Source: Pseudomonas sp. PA27(2017) (GTDB taxonomy: Bacteria > Pseudomonadota > Gammaproteobacteria > Pseudomonadales > Pseudomonadaceae). From it: a stretch of 64,000 bases of DNA. The stretch is taken from the NCBI RefSeq assembly GCF_001945445.1, contig NZ_MSXW01000038.1, positions 62,001 to 126,000 on the forward strand. The letters run 5' to 3'. The translations under genes were made by a program, and so were the position numbers. Below the pieces are notes generated by a model, which saw only the letters and a list, made by a program, of their open reading frames with translations, was not told where the DNA came from and ran no database searches. Shown one piece after another: positions 25,631 through 33,957 of this stretch. The first letter of the stretch is position 1, and each line of letters begins with the position of its first letter.

Positions 25631-25663
25631 CCTGGGTTAGCCAAAGGCGTAACCCAGGTTTTT
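25631..25663 (+). terminator. Terminator after gtrS
   Basis: CCTGGGTTA at 25631-25639 pairs with TAACCCAGG at 25650-25658, an inner GCC pairs with GGC, and TTTTT follows. It separates edd-glk-gltR-gtrS from the sugar isomerase and transporter genes. It lies 122 nt after the gtrS stop. Confidence 0.82.
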
Positions 25664-25731
25664 GACGGACCCGGGTATCACTGCGCTCAACCCGGGCTAC
25701 CGACTGATGCGGCCATTTTCCGTCTGTATGG

Positions 25732-25742
25732 AATAACAACAA
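25732..25742 (+). promoter_or_regulatory. Candidate Hfq/Crc CA motif at the isomerase start codon
   Basis: AATAACAACAA runs directly into the ATG at 25742 and gives two AAnAAnAA matches. There is little SD here (GGA only), so Hfq/Crc binding would cover the initiation site. Confidence 0.45.
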
Positions 25743-26977
25743 TGACGATCACACCCGTACTCCCCGCTGACAGCTGGCTGGTGAAGCCCGCCCATCAGGC
25801 CTGGCTGAATGCCGAAGGCGTGCGTCTGCTGCCGTTCGCCCGTGCGGCGAAAGTCGAGCATGGCTTCGCCGCCCTCGATGCAAGGGGCGCGTTGGCGCCT
25901 GATGCCGTCGCCGAGCTGATCCACACCACGCGCATGACCCACTGCTTCGCCCTGGCCCATCTGCAAGGCATTGCCGGCTATGGCGAGCTGGTCGATCACG
26001 GCGTCGCCGCACTGCAGGGCCGGCTGCGTGACGAGGTGGCCGGCGGCTGGTTCGCCGATGCGACCCGCGAGAGCGATAAGACCGCCTACCTGCACGCCTT
26101 CGTGGCCCTGGCCGCCAGCAGCGCCCAGGCGGCTGGCAGGCCCGGTGCCAGCGAGCTGCTGGACGAAGCGATCGGCATCCTCGAGCGGCATTTCTGGAGT
26201 GAGGAGGAGGGCGCGCTGCGGGAGAGCTTCAGCCGCGACTGGTCGCAGGAGGAAGCCTACCGCGGCGCCAACAGCAACATGCATGGCGTGGAAGCCTTTC
26301 TCGCCCTGGCCGACGTCACGGGCGACAGCGTCTGGCTGCAGCGCGCGTTACGTGTCGCCGAGCGATTGATCCACGGGCATGCCGCCTCCCGCGGGCACGT
26401 GGTGGTCGAGCATTTCGACCGCCAGTGGCAGGCGCTGCCCGACTACAACACCGATAACCGCGCCGATCCGTTTCGCCCCTATGGCAGCACGCCCGGGCAC
26501 AGTTTCGAATGGGCGCGCCTGTTGCTGCATCTGGAGGCCGCCCTGATGCGCGCCGGACTGGAAGCACCCGCCTGGCTGCTGGACGACGCGCGCGGTCTGT
26601 TCACCAGTGCCTGCCGCGATGCCTGGTTGGCCGACGGCGCGCCGGGGCTGGTCTACACCCTCGACTGGCAGGCGCGGCCAGTGGTGCGTGCGCGGCTGCA
26701 CTGGGTGCAGGCCGAAGCCAGCGCGGCGGCCGCGGCGCTGCTGCGGCGAACCGGCGAGCCGGATTACGAGCAGTGGTACCGGCGCTTCTGGGAATTCACC
26801 GCCAGCCATTTCATCGATCTACAAGCGGGCAGCTGGCACCATGAACTCGATACCGGCAACCGCCCGGCTGCCAGCATCTGGCCGGGAAAGCCCGACCTGT
26901 ACCACGCCTACCAGGCCGTGCTGCTGCCGCGCGTGGCGCTGGCGCCGAGCCTGGCCACGGCATTGGCTGCCATGTAA
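25742..26977 (+). CDS. AGE-family sugar isomerase/epimerase (mannose-isomerase-like)
   Basis: This 411-residue (alpha/alpha)6-barrel protein belongs to the N-acylglucosamine 2-epimerase family. The catalytic residues expected from YihS and bacterial D-mannose isomerases can be located: His in SNMHGVEAFLAL (about 180), His and Glu in GHSFEWARLLL (about 253 and 256) and His in GSWHHELDTGN (about 365). R-x-x-H near RMTHCFALAHL is also conserved. This suggests aldose-ketose conversion, for example mannose to fructose, rather than amino-sugar epimerisation. Standing just before gtsABCD, it may channel mannose taken up by the glucose/mannose transporter. The exact sugar is inferred. Confidence 0.8.
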   Translation: MTITPVLPADSWLVKPAHQAWLNAEGVRLLPFARAAKVEHGFAALDARGALAPDAVAELIHTTRMTHCFALAHLQGIAGYGELVDHGVAALQGRLRDEVAGGWFADATRESDKTAYLHAFVALAASSAQAAGRPGASELLDEAIGILERHFWSEEEGALRESFSRDWSQEEAYRGANSNMHGVEAFLALADVTGDSVWLQRALRVAERLIHGHAASRGHVVVEHFDRQWQALPDYNTDNRADPFRPYGSTPGHSFEWARLLLHLEAALMRAGLEAPAWLLDDARGLFTSACRDAWLADGAPGLVYTLDWQARPVVRARLHWVQAEASAAAAALLRRTGEPDYEQWYRRFWEFTASHFIDLQAGSWHHELDTGNRPAASIWPGKPDLYHAYQAVLLPRVALAPSLATALAAM

Positions 26978-27069
26978 CGGCGTGGTGACATTCACGCATC
27001 GCTTCGTTACCTGGCGGCCCGCCAACCCTGATTACACTCCCTGCAACGCAAGCGCCATGACTTGCCGCT

Positions 27070-27077
27070 AACAACAA
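27070..27077 (+). promoter_or_regulatory. Candidate Hfq/Crc CA motif before gtsA
   Basis: AACAACAA directly precedes the SD (GAAAGG) of the sugar-binding protein gene. It matches the Hfq/Crc consensus and fits the known repression of sugar uptake by Crc in Pseudomonas. Not experimentally shown here. Confidence 0.55.
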
Positions 27078-27090
27078 GAAAGGTACTTCG

Positions 27091-28359
27091 ATGAACGCGA
27101 TCACCCGTCTCGCTACTGCCGTTTCTCTCGCTTCCCTGTTGCCCCTCACCGCGCTGGCGGCCGACTCCAAAGGTACGGTCGAAGTCGTGCATTGGTGGAC
27201 GTCCGGTGGCGAAGCGGCAGCCGTGAAGGTCCTGCGTGAGCTGGTCGAGAAGGACGGCTACACCTGGAAGGACAGTGCCGTGGCCGGTGGTGCCGGCTCG
27301 GCCGCCATGACCGTGCTGAAGACCCGTGTGGTCTCCGGCAACCCGCCAGGCGCCGCACAGATTAAGGGGCCGGATCTGCAGGAGTGGGGCGCGCTGGATC
27401 TGCTCGCACCGCTGGACGACGTGGCCAAGGCCAATAACTGGGATGGCCTGCTCTCGAAAACTGTCGCCAATACCATGAAGTACGACGGCCATTACGTGGC
27501 CGTGCCGGTGAACATCCACCGCGTCAACTGGCTGTGGATCAACCCGGCAGTCTTCAAGAAGGCCGGCATCAACAAGGCGCCGACCACCCTGGACGAACTC
27601 TACGCCGCCGGCGACAAGCTCAAGGCCGCCGGTTTCACGCCACTGGCCCATGGCGGCCAGCCATGGCAGGACAGCACCGTTTTCGAAGGCCTGGTGCTTA
27701 GCATCATGGGCGCCGAGGGCTACCACAAGGCGTTCGTCGAGAACGACGAGGCGACCCTGACCAGCCCGCAGATGGCCGAAGTGTTCACCGCGCTGAAAAA
27801 GCTCTCCACCTACATGGACGACAACCGTGCCGGGCGTGACTGGAACCTGGCCACCGCCGAAGTCATCGACGGCAAGGCCGGCATGCAGATCATGGGCGAC
27901 TGGGCCAAAAGCGAATGGACCGCCGCCGGCAAGGTCGCCGGCAAGGACTACCAGTGCGTACCGATGCCGGGCACCGCGGGCAGCTACACCTACAACATCG
28001 ACTCCATGGCCATGTTCAGGCTGAAGAAAGAGGGCGACATCGCCGCCCAGCATGCCCTGGCGCGCATCGCCCTGGAGCCCGAGTTCCAGTACGTGTTCAA
28101 CGAGAACAAGGGCTCCATCCCGGTTCGCTCGGACCTGGACATGAGCAAGTTCGACAGTTGCGCTCAGGCCTCCATGAAGGATTTCCAGGAGGCCGATAAG
28201 GCCGGCAAGCTGGAACCGAGCATGGCCCACAGCATGGCCACCAACCTGGCGGTGCAGGGGGCGATCTTCGATGTGGTCACCAACTTCATGGCCGACAAGA
28301 ACGCCGACCCGAGCAAGGCCGGTGCGCAGATGGCTGCGGCGATCAAGTCCGCGCAGTAG
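27091..28359 (+). CDS. gtsA: Glucose/mannose ABC transporter, periplasmic binding protein
   Basis: GtsA (GltB) captures glucose in the periplasm for the GtsBCD importer. The 422-residue precursor has a signal peptide cut after about residue 23 (LLPLTALAA). The mature part is a family 1 extracellular solute-binding protein starting VEVVHWWTSGGEAAAVKVL, with VPVNIHRVNWLWIN and GDWAKSEW in the sugar site. It is first of gtsABCD, and a GC-rich hairpin follows it before gtsB, as expected for a binding protein needed in excess. Regulation is probably by GltR/GtrS and Crc. Confidence 0.95.
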   Translation: MNAITRLATAVSLASLLPLTALAADSKGTVEVVHWWTSGGEAAAVKVLRELVEKDGYTWKDSAVAGGAGSAAMTVLKTRVVSGNPPGAAQIKGPDLQEWGALDLLAPLDDVAKANNWDGLLSKTVANTMKYDGHYVAVPVNIHRVNWLWINPAVFKKAGINKAPTTLDELYAAGDKLKAAGFTPLAHGGQPWQDSTVFEGLVLSIMGAEGYHKAFVENDEATLTSPQMAEVFTALKKLSTYMDDNRAGRDWNLATAEVIDGKAGMQIMGDWAKSEWTAAGKVAGKDYQCVPMPGTAGSYTYNIDSMAMFRLKKEGDIAAQHALARIALEPEFQYVFNENKGSIPVRSDLDMSKFDSCAQASMKDFQEADKAGKLEPSMAHSMATNLAVQGAIFDVVTNFMADKNADPSKAGAQMAAAIKSAQ

Positions 28360-28365
28360 CGTGAA

Positions 28366-28389
28366 GCGGGCCGCTGCCCTGCGGCCCGC
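28366..28389 (+). terminator. GC-rich hairpin between gtsA and gtsB
   Basis: GCGGGCCGC pairs perfectly with GCGGCCCGC across a TGCCCT loop; GTGAA and TTCAC flank it. No U-run follows, so it more likely protects the gtsA message 3' end, or partly terminates, than stops all transcription. Confidence 0.6.
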
Positions 28390-28475
28390 CTGATTTCACC
28401 ATCCGTTCGTGCGACAGGCACCGCGCCTGTCGCTGGCGGAGTTCGTCCCGAATTTCTCTACACACGGTAGGCCCG

Positions 28476-29384
28476 ATGAGTGTCACGACGGTAATCGGCA
28501 AGGCTTCACCCTTCGATGCGCTGCAGCGCTGGCTGCCCAAGCTGGTACTGGCGCCCACCATGCTGGTGGTGCTGGTGGGGTTCTACGGCTACATCCTGTG
28601 GACGGCGGTGCTGTCGTTCACCAATTCCAGCTTCATGCCCAGCTACAAGTGGGTGGGCCTGCAGCAATACCTGCGGTTGATGGACAACGACCGCTGGTGG
28701 GTCGCCAGCAAGAACCTGATGGTCTTCGGCGGCCTGTTCATCGCCATCAGCCTGGTCATCGGCGTGCTGCTGGCGGTGCTGCTGGATCAGCGCATTCGTC
28801 GCGAAGGCGTCATCCGCACCATCTACCTGTACCCCATGGCGCTGTCGATGATCGTCACCGGCACCGCCTGGAAGTGGCTGCTCAACCCCGGCTTGGGCCT
28901 GGACAAACTGCTGCGCGACTGGGGCTGGGAAGGCTTTCGTCTGGACTGGCTGGTGGACCCCGAGCGGGTCGTCTACTGCCTGGTGATCGCGGCCGTGTGG
29001 CAGGCCTCGGGCTTCGTCATGGCGTTGTTCCTGGCCGGGCTGCGCGGCGTCGATCAGTCGATCATCCGCGCCGCCCAGGTCGATGGTGCGAATCTTCCGA
29101 CCATCTACCTGCGCATCGTGCTGCCGAGCCTGCGCCCGGTGTTCTTCAGTGCGGTGATGATCCTCGCCCACATCGCCATCAAGAGTTTCGACCTGGTCGC
29201 GGCGATGACCGCGGGCGGGCCCGGCTACGCCTCCGATCTGCCAGCGATGTTCATGTACAACTTCACCTTCAGTCGCGGGCAGATGGGCATCGGCTCGGCC
29301 AGCGCCATGCTGATGCTCGGCGCGATCCTGGCGATCCTGGTGCCGTACCTCTACTCGGAATTGCGAGGCAAGCGCCATGACTAA
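28476..29384 (+). CDS. gtsB: Glucose/mannose ABC transporter, permease 1
   Basis: GtsB (GltF) is an inner-membrane subunit of 302 residues with six predicted helices, MalF/UgpA type. The cytoplasmic EAA loop that docks to the ATPase is visible as RAAQVDGANLPTIYLRIVLP around residue 205. The last 8 bases overlap gtsC. It acts with GtsC and GtsD. Confidence 0.95.
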   Translation: MSVTTVIGKASPFDALQRWLPKLVLAPTMLVVLVGFYGYILWTAVLSFTNSSFMPSYKWVGLQQYLRLMDNDRWWVASKNLMVFGGLFIAISLVIGVLLAVLLDQRIRREGVIRTIYLYPMALSMIVTGTAWKWLLNPGLGLDKLLRDWGWEGFRLDWLVDPERVVYCLVIAAVWQASGFVMALFLAGLRGVDQSIIRAAQVDGANLPTIYLRIVLPSLRPVFFSAVMILAHIAIKSFDLVAAMTAGGPGYASDLPAMFMYNFTFSRGQMGIGSASAMLMLGAILAILVPYLYSELRGKRHD

Positions 29385-30207
29385 GGCCTTCAGTCCAAGC
29401 CGCCTGGCGATTCACGCCACCCTGTTGTTCGCCGCCGCGCTGTACCTGGTGCCGCTGGTGGTGATGCTGCTGACCAGCTTCAAGACCCCCGAGGACGTGC
29501 GCGCCGGCAACCTGCTGTCGCTGCCCGACGCCTTCACCCTGATCGGCTGGGTCAAGGCCTGGGACGTGGTCGGCGGGCACTTCTGGAATTCGGCGAAGAT
29601 GGCCATTCCGGCGGTGCTGATCTCCACTGCCATCGGCGCGCTCAACGGTTACGTGCTGTCGATGTGGCGCTTTCGCGGCTCGCAGCTGTTCTTCGGCCTG
29701 CTGCTGTTCGGCTGCTTCCTGCCGTTCCAGACCATTTTGCTGCCGGCCTCGTTCACCCTCGGCAAATTCGGCCTGGCCAATACCACCACCGGCCTGGTGC
29801 TGGTGCACGTGGTCTACGGCATCGCTTTCACCACGCTGTTCTTCCGCAACTTCTACGTCAGCGTTCCGGATGCTCTGGTCAAGGCCGCGCGCCTGGATGG
29901 CGCGGGGTTCTTCACCATCTTCGGGCGCATCCTTTTGCCCATGTCGGTGCCGATCATCATGGTCTGCCTGATCTGGCAGTTCACCCAGATCTGGAACGAT
30001 TTCCTGTTCGGTGTGGTGTTCGCCAGTGGCGATGCCCAGCCGATCACCGTGGCCCTCAACAACCTGGTGAACACCAGCACCGGGGCCAAGGAATACAACG
30101 TGGACATGGCCGCGGCGATGATCGCCGGGCTGCCGACCCTGCTGGTTTACATCCTGGCGGGCAAGTATTTCCTGCGCGGCCTCACGGCTGGCGCGGTAAA
30201 GGGTTGA
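29377..30207 (+). CDS. gtsC: Glucose/mannose ABC transporter, permease 2
   Basis: GtsC (GltG) is the MalG-type inner-membrane partner of GtsB, 276 residues with six helices. The EAA loop is VKAARLDGAGFFTIFGRILL near residue 170. The start overlaps the end of gtsB, which indicates coupled translation. It is followed after 46 bp by gtsD. Confidence 0.95.
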   Translation: MTKAFSPSRLAIHATLLFAAALYLVPLVVMLLTSFKTPEDVRAGNLLSLPDAFTLIGWVKAWDVVGGHFWNSAKMAIPAVLISTAIGALNGYVLSMWRFRGSQLFFGLLLFGCFLPFQTILLPASFTLGKFGLANTTTGLVLVHVVYGIAFTTLFFRNFYVSVPDALVKAARLDGAGFFTIFGRILLPMSVPIIMVCLIWQFTQIWNDFLFGVVFASGDAQPITVALNNLVNTSTGAKEYNVDMAAAMIAGLPTLLVYILAGKYFLRGLTAGAVKG

Positions 30208-30253
30208 AAGCTGCTGCGCTCGCTCGCGGCACTTTCGAAGTGGAGAGAAGTAA

Positions 30254-31402
30254 ATGGCAACGCTCGAACTGCGCAACGTCAACAAATCCTACGGCAGTGG
30301 CCTGACGGACACGCTGAAAAGCATCGACCTGAAGATCGACGATGGCGAATTCCTGATCCTTGTCGGCCCGTCGGGCTGCGGCAAATCCACCCTGATGAAC
30401 TGCATCGCCGGGCTGGAGAGCATCAGCAACGGCGCCATCCTGGTCGACGATGCAGACATCAGCGGCATGAGCCCCAAGGATCGTGACATCGCCATGGTGT
30501 TTCAGTCCTACGCGCTGTACCCGACCATGAACGTGCGCGACAACATCGCCTTCGGCCTGAAGATGCGCAAGCTGGCCCCGGCGGCCATCGACGAGGAAGT
30601 GGCGCGCGTCGCCAAGCTGCTGCAGATCGAACACCTGCTGGGGCGCAAGCCCGGCCAGCTCTCCGGCGGCCAGCAACAGCGCGTGGCCATGGGCCGGGCC
30701 CTGGCGCGACGCCCGAAGATCTACCTGTTCGACGAGCCGCTCTCCAACCTCGACGCCAAGCTGCGGGTGGAGATGCGTACCGAAATCAAGCTGATGCACC
30801 AGCGTTTGAAGACCACCACGGTCTACGTCACCCACGACCAGATCGAGGCCATGACCCTGGGCGACAAGGTGGCGGTGATGAAGGACGGCGTGATTCAGCA
30901 ATTCGGCACCCCACAGCAGATCTACAACGATCCTTCCAACCTGTTCGTGGCGAGCTTCATCGGCTCGCCACCGATGAATTTCATTCCCGTGCAGGTGCAG
31001 CGTCGCGACGGGCAGGCCTGGGCCGTGCTGGCGTCTGCCGAGGGGCGTTGCGAGCTGCCTCTGGGCGAGCTGCCCGAGGGCGCGGAGCAGGGCGAATTGC
31101 TGCTCGGCGTGCGCCCCGAGCAGGTGCAACTGGCGAGCGGCCTGGCGCAGGCCCATACGCTGGCCGCACAGGTAGAAGTCACCGAGCCTACCGGGCCGGA
31201 CACCCTGGTGTTCGTCACCGTCAATGACAGCAAGCTGTGCTGCCGCCTGGCGCCCGATCAGGCGCCGCCGGTGGGCCAGCGCCTGGAACTGCACATCGAT
31301 GCGGCGCGGGCACTGCTGTTCGATGCCAAGAGCGGCGAGCGCGTACGGCCCCTGGCCCGTACGGCGCAACCAGGCAACGTCACCTCGTTAACGAATCGTT
31401 GA
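30254..31402 (+). CDS. gtsD: Glucose/mannose ABC transporter, ATPase
   Basis: GtsD (GltK) energises sugar import. The 382-residue MalK/UgpC-type protein has Walker A GPSGCGKST (about residue 38), Q-loop VFQSYALYP, signature LSGGQQQR (about 135), Walker B IYLFDEPLSNLD and the switch His in YVTHDQIEA. A C-terminal TOBE/regulatory domain extends from about 240. The SD is GGAGAGAAG. It is the last gene of the importer proper, 73 bp before the porin. Confidence 0.96.
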   Translation: MATLELRNVNKSYGSGLTDTLKSIDLKIDDGEFLILVGPSGCGKSTLMNCIAGLESISNGAILVDDADISGMSPKDRDIAMVFQSYALYPTMNVRDNIAFGLKMRKLAPAAIDEEVARVAKLLQIEHLLGRKPGQLSGGQQQRVAMGRALARRPKIYLFDEPLSNLDAKLRVEMRTEIKLMHQRLKTTTVYVTHDQIEAMTLGDKVAVMKDGVIQQFGTPQQIYNDPSNLFVASFIGSPPMNFIPVQVQRRDGQAWAVLASAEGRCELPLGELPEGAEQGELLLGVRPEQVQLASGLAQAHTLAAQVEVTEPTGPDTLVFVTVNDSKLCCRLAPDQAPPVGQRLELHIDAARALLFDAKSGERVRPLARTAQPGNVTSLTNR

Positions 31403-31447
31403 AAAGGAGTCGGCCTCGTAGTCCTGATGCCGGCATTGCAAAGCGGT

Positions 31448-31455
31448 AACAACAA
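31448..31455 (+). promoter_or_regulatory. Candidate Hfq/Crc CA motif before the porin gene
   Basis: AACAACAA, followed by TAAAAACAG, lies about 10 nt before the SD (GGAGAGG) of the porin. It fits the consensus and recurs before gtsA and gltR. Confidence 0.5.
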
Positions 31456-31475
31456 TAAAAACAGCAGGAGAGGAT

Positions 31476-32708
31476 ATGAAACGATCAACGGGTTTCGGCC
31501 TGGTCATGGCGCTGGGCTCCCTGACTCTGCCGGTCACGGGTATGGCGCTGGAGTTCAGCGGCTACGTGCGCAGTGGTGCCGGCACGGCCGATGGCAATGG
31601 CCGACAGTCGTGCTTCCAACTGCCGGGCGCACGCTCCAAGTACCGTTTGGGTAACGAGTGCGAGCAGTACGCCGAGCTGGATCTGCGTCAGGATCTGTTC
31701 ACGCTCGACGACGGCTCGGTGCTGAGCATCGAAGGCATGGCGCAGCTGTTCAACGAGTACGGGCACACGCCGAAATTCACCGGTGACCACGGTACCGCGC
31801 GGATGAACCAGATGTACGCCGAGTGGAGCAACATGCCGGCGCTGGGCGGCGGCTCGCTGTGGGCCGGGCGGCGGTTCTACAAGCGTAACGACATTCACAT
31901 CTCCGACTTCTACTACTGGAACCAGAGCGCCACCGGTTTCGGTATCGACGAGATGAAGATCGGTGATTACAAGTACAGCTACGTGTTCTCGCGCAAGGAC
32001 AGCTACGACCAGAAGGAATACATCAACCGCCACGACTTCAACGTCGGCGGCTTCGTGACCAACCCGGGCGGCGAGATCGAGGTGGGCGTCAGCTACGTCG
32101 ACAAGCCATCCTCCGTGGACGACTCGCACAGTGGCTGGGCGGTGACCGGGCAGCACGTGCAGAAGAACTTCCTCGGCCTGGGCGGCGACAACAAGTTTGC
32201 CCTGCAGTACGGCGAGGGACCGGGGACCGGCCTGGGCTACACCGGCGACCCGACCCTGGATCGCAGCGCCAAGAGCTGGCGCGTGGTCGAGTTCTTCGAC
32301 TTCCAGATGACCCCGCGCCTGGGCGGTCAGGTACAGGCCGTGTACCAGAAGGACAAGCGTGAAGACGGCGGCGACCAGGATTGGTGGTCGGTGGGCGGGC
32401 GCACCAGCTACGCCTTCACCCAGCAGTTCAAGCTGGTCGGCGAGATCGGCCATGACCAGGTGGACGCCTCTGGCGGCACCCGCAAGCTGAGCAAGTTCAC
32501 CATCGCGCCGACCTGGTCGCCGAATGGCCCCGGCTTCTTCGAGCGACCGGAAATTCGCCTGTATTACACCTACGCCACCTGGAACAAGGCGGCGCAGGAA
32601 GCGGCGAACCTGCTGGCCGAAGGCTCGGCGCTGTCCGACACCGGTGCCTTTGGCAGTGCGCGCAATGGCTCCAACTTCGGTGTGCAGGTGGAGTACTGGT
32701 GGAAGTAG
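31476..32708 (+). CDS. LamB-family carbohydrate porin (in the oprB position)
   Basis: This is an outer-membrane sugar porin of 410 residues with a signal peptide cut after about residue 24 (VTGMA). The sequence aligns with maltoporin LamB: [10 protein letters not shown], then [20 protein letters not shown] (LamB has [20 protein letters not shown]), and [20 protein letters not shown] (LamB [20 protein letters not shown]). The C-terminus ends VQVEYWWK with a terminal aromatic strand. In related glucose clusters this slot carries oprB, so its role is probably glucose/carbohydrate entry; specificity is not visible. It probably shares the gtsABCD transcript or has its own promoter under GltR. Confidence 0.88.
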   Translation: [410 protein letters not shown]

Positions 32709-32763
32709 GGCGCTAGGCTGAACGGCTCCCCGGAGGCCGGAGCAACGGTGTTTTGCAGCACTT

Positions 32764-32801
32764 CACTTACCCTGCGTACTTCCCATCGCGCAGGGTGAGT
32801 G
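32764..32801. terminator. Stem-loop between convergent porin gene and hexR
   Basis: CACTTACCCTGCG pairs with CGCAGGGTGAGTG (one G-T pair) across a 12-nt loop. There is no T-run on either side, so it is a possible factor-assisted terminator for the two facing genes. The remaining 211-bp gap has no gene. Confidence 0.45.
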
Positions 32802-32919
32802 GGGCTCTGTCTTTGCCTGGCGGTCGGTCTGCTTTACGGAGCACGCAGCTTACGACGGCACGGTTTTCCGCTTGGGCGACCCGCGATGCCAGGGCTTCGA
32901 ATCCTGATGCCGTTCGGGT

Positions 32920-33789
32920 TCAGTCTTGCTCTTCGCTGGCTGGATAACGGCTGGCGTTGAGGCTTTCCTTGATCTTGCGCAGGTGCGGCTGGAAGTCCGC
33001 GCCGCGGCGCAGGGTCATGCCGGTCGCCAGTACGTCCAGCACCGTCAATTGAATGATGCGCGAGGTCATCGGCATGTAAATGTCGGTGTCCTCGGGCAGC
33101 GGGATGTGCACGCTGAGGCTGCAGGCCTGGTCGAGCGGGGAGCCGGCGGCGGTCAGGCCGAGCACCGAGGCGCCATTTTCCCGGGCCAGGCGGGCCACCT
33201 CGACCAGTTCCCGGGTGCGCCCGGTGTAGGAGATGATCACGAACAGATCGCCGGTATGCGCCACCGAGGCGAGCATGCGCTGCATCAGCACGTCGGCGTG
33301 GGCGGACACCGCCAGGTTGAAGCGAAAGAATTTGTGCTGGGCATCCAGAGCCACCGGCGCCGAGGCGCCTAGGCCGAAGAAGTGGATCTGCCGGGCCTGG
33401 ATCAACAGGTCGACGGCGCGGCTGACCAGGTTGGCGTCCAGGCTCTGCCAGGCGCTGTCCAGCGAGGCGATGGCGCTGCCGAAGATCTTGCGCGTATAAG
33501 CCTCGGGGCCGTCGTCGGCTTCCACCGCACGGCTCACGTACGCCGCGCCACTGGCCAGGCTCTGTGCCAGTTGCATTTTCAATTCCGGGTAGCCGTTGAC
33601 GCCGAACGAGCGGCAGAAACGGTTGACCGTCGGCTCGCTGACCTGGGCGGCCTGGGCGAGGGCAGCGATGCTCAGGCGGGTGGCCTGCTGCGGATTGAGC
33701 AGTATCACTTCGGCGACCTTGCGTTCGGCCTTGTTGAGGCTCTCGAGGCGGCCCTGGATCTGTTCGAGAAGATTGCGCACGCGATCCAT
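32920..33789 (-). CDS. hexR: Transcriptional repressor HexR
   Basis: HexR represses zwf-pgl-eda, edd-glk and gap until it binds 2-keto-3-deoxy-6-phosphogluconate. The 289-residue RpiR-family protein has an N-terminal helix-turn-helix (IAALAQAAQVSEPTVNRFCR, residues about 40-60) and a SIS sugar-phosphate domain from about 115 (IHFFGLGASAPVALDAQHKF, IISYTGRTRELVEVA). It is divergent from zwf across 168 bp containing a one-mismatch HexR box, so it may also control itself. Confidence 0.96.
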   Translation of the reverse strand: MDRVRNLLEQIQGRLESLNKAERKVAEVILLNPQQATRLSIAALAQAAQVSEPTVNRFCRSFGVNGYPELKMQLAQSLASGAAYVSRAVEADDGPEAYTRKIFGSAIASLDSAWQSLDANLVSRAVDLLIQARQIHFFGLGASAPVALDAQHKFFRFNLAVSAHADVLMQRMLASVAHTGDLFVIISYTGRTRELVEVARLARENGASVLGLTAAGSPLDQACSLSVHIPLPEDTDIYMPMTSRIIQLTVLDVLATGMTLRRGADFQPHLRKIKESLNASRYPASEEQD

Positions 33790-33875
33790 TGTTGTCCTTG
33801 TCCGATAAAATGCCGGGTTAATCCTAAGCCGGGGCTGGTCAACTGGCTACCGGTACCGTGCACTCTACGAATATG

Positions 33876-33890
33876 TTGTGTTTATTACTA
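33876..33890. promoter_or_regulatory. HexR operator before zwf (one mismatch)
   Basis: TTGTGTTTATTACTA matches TTGT-N7-ACAA except for one base of the second half site. It lies 82 bp before the zwf ATG in the hexR-zwf divergent gap, where HexR binding is known in P. putida. Confidence 0.65.
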
Positions 33891-33944
33891 CATTTTTGGT
33901 TGCGCGATGCCGGGTTACCCGCTATCAATAGGGCAACTTGATAG

Positions 33945-33952
33945 AAGAACAA
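33945..33952 (+). promoter_or_regulatory. Candidate Hfq/Crc CA motif before zwf
   Basis: AAGAACAA fits AAnAAnAA and lies 5 nt before the zwf ATG, in place of a good SD. Weaker evidence than the AACAACAA sites elsewhere in the window. Confidence 0.35.
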
Positions 33953-33957
33953 AGATC

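Noticed and set aside
33382..33957. Long in-frame extension of zwf upstream to 33382
   Set aside because: It lies antisense to hexR and crosses the promoter region. The 489-residue form from 33958 matches the family exactly.
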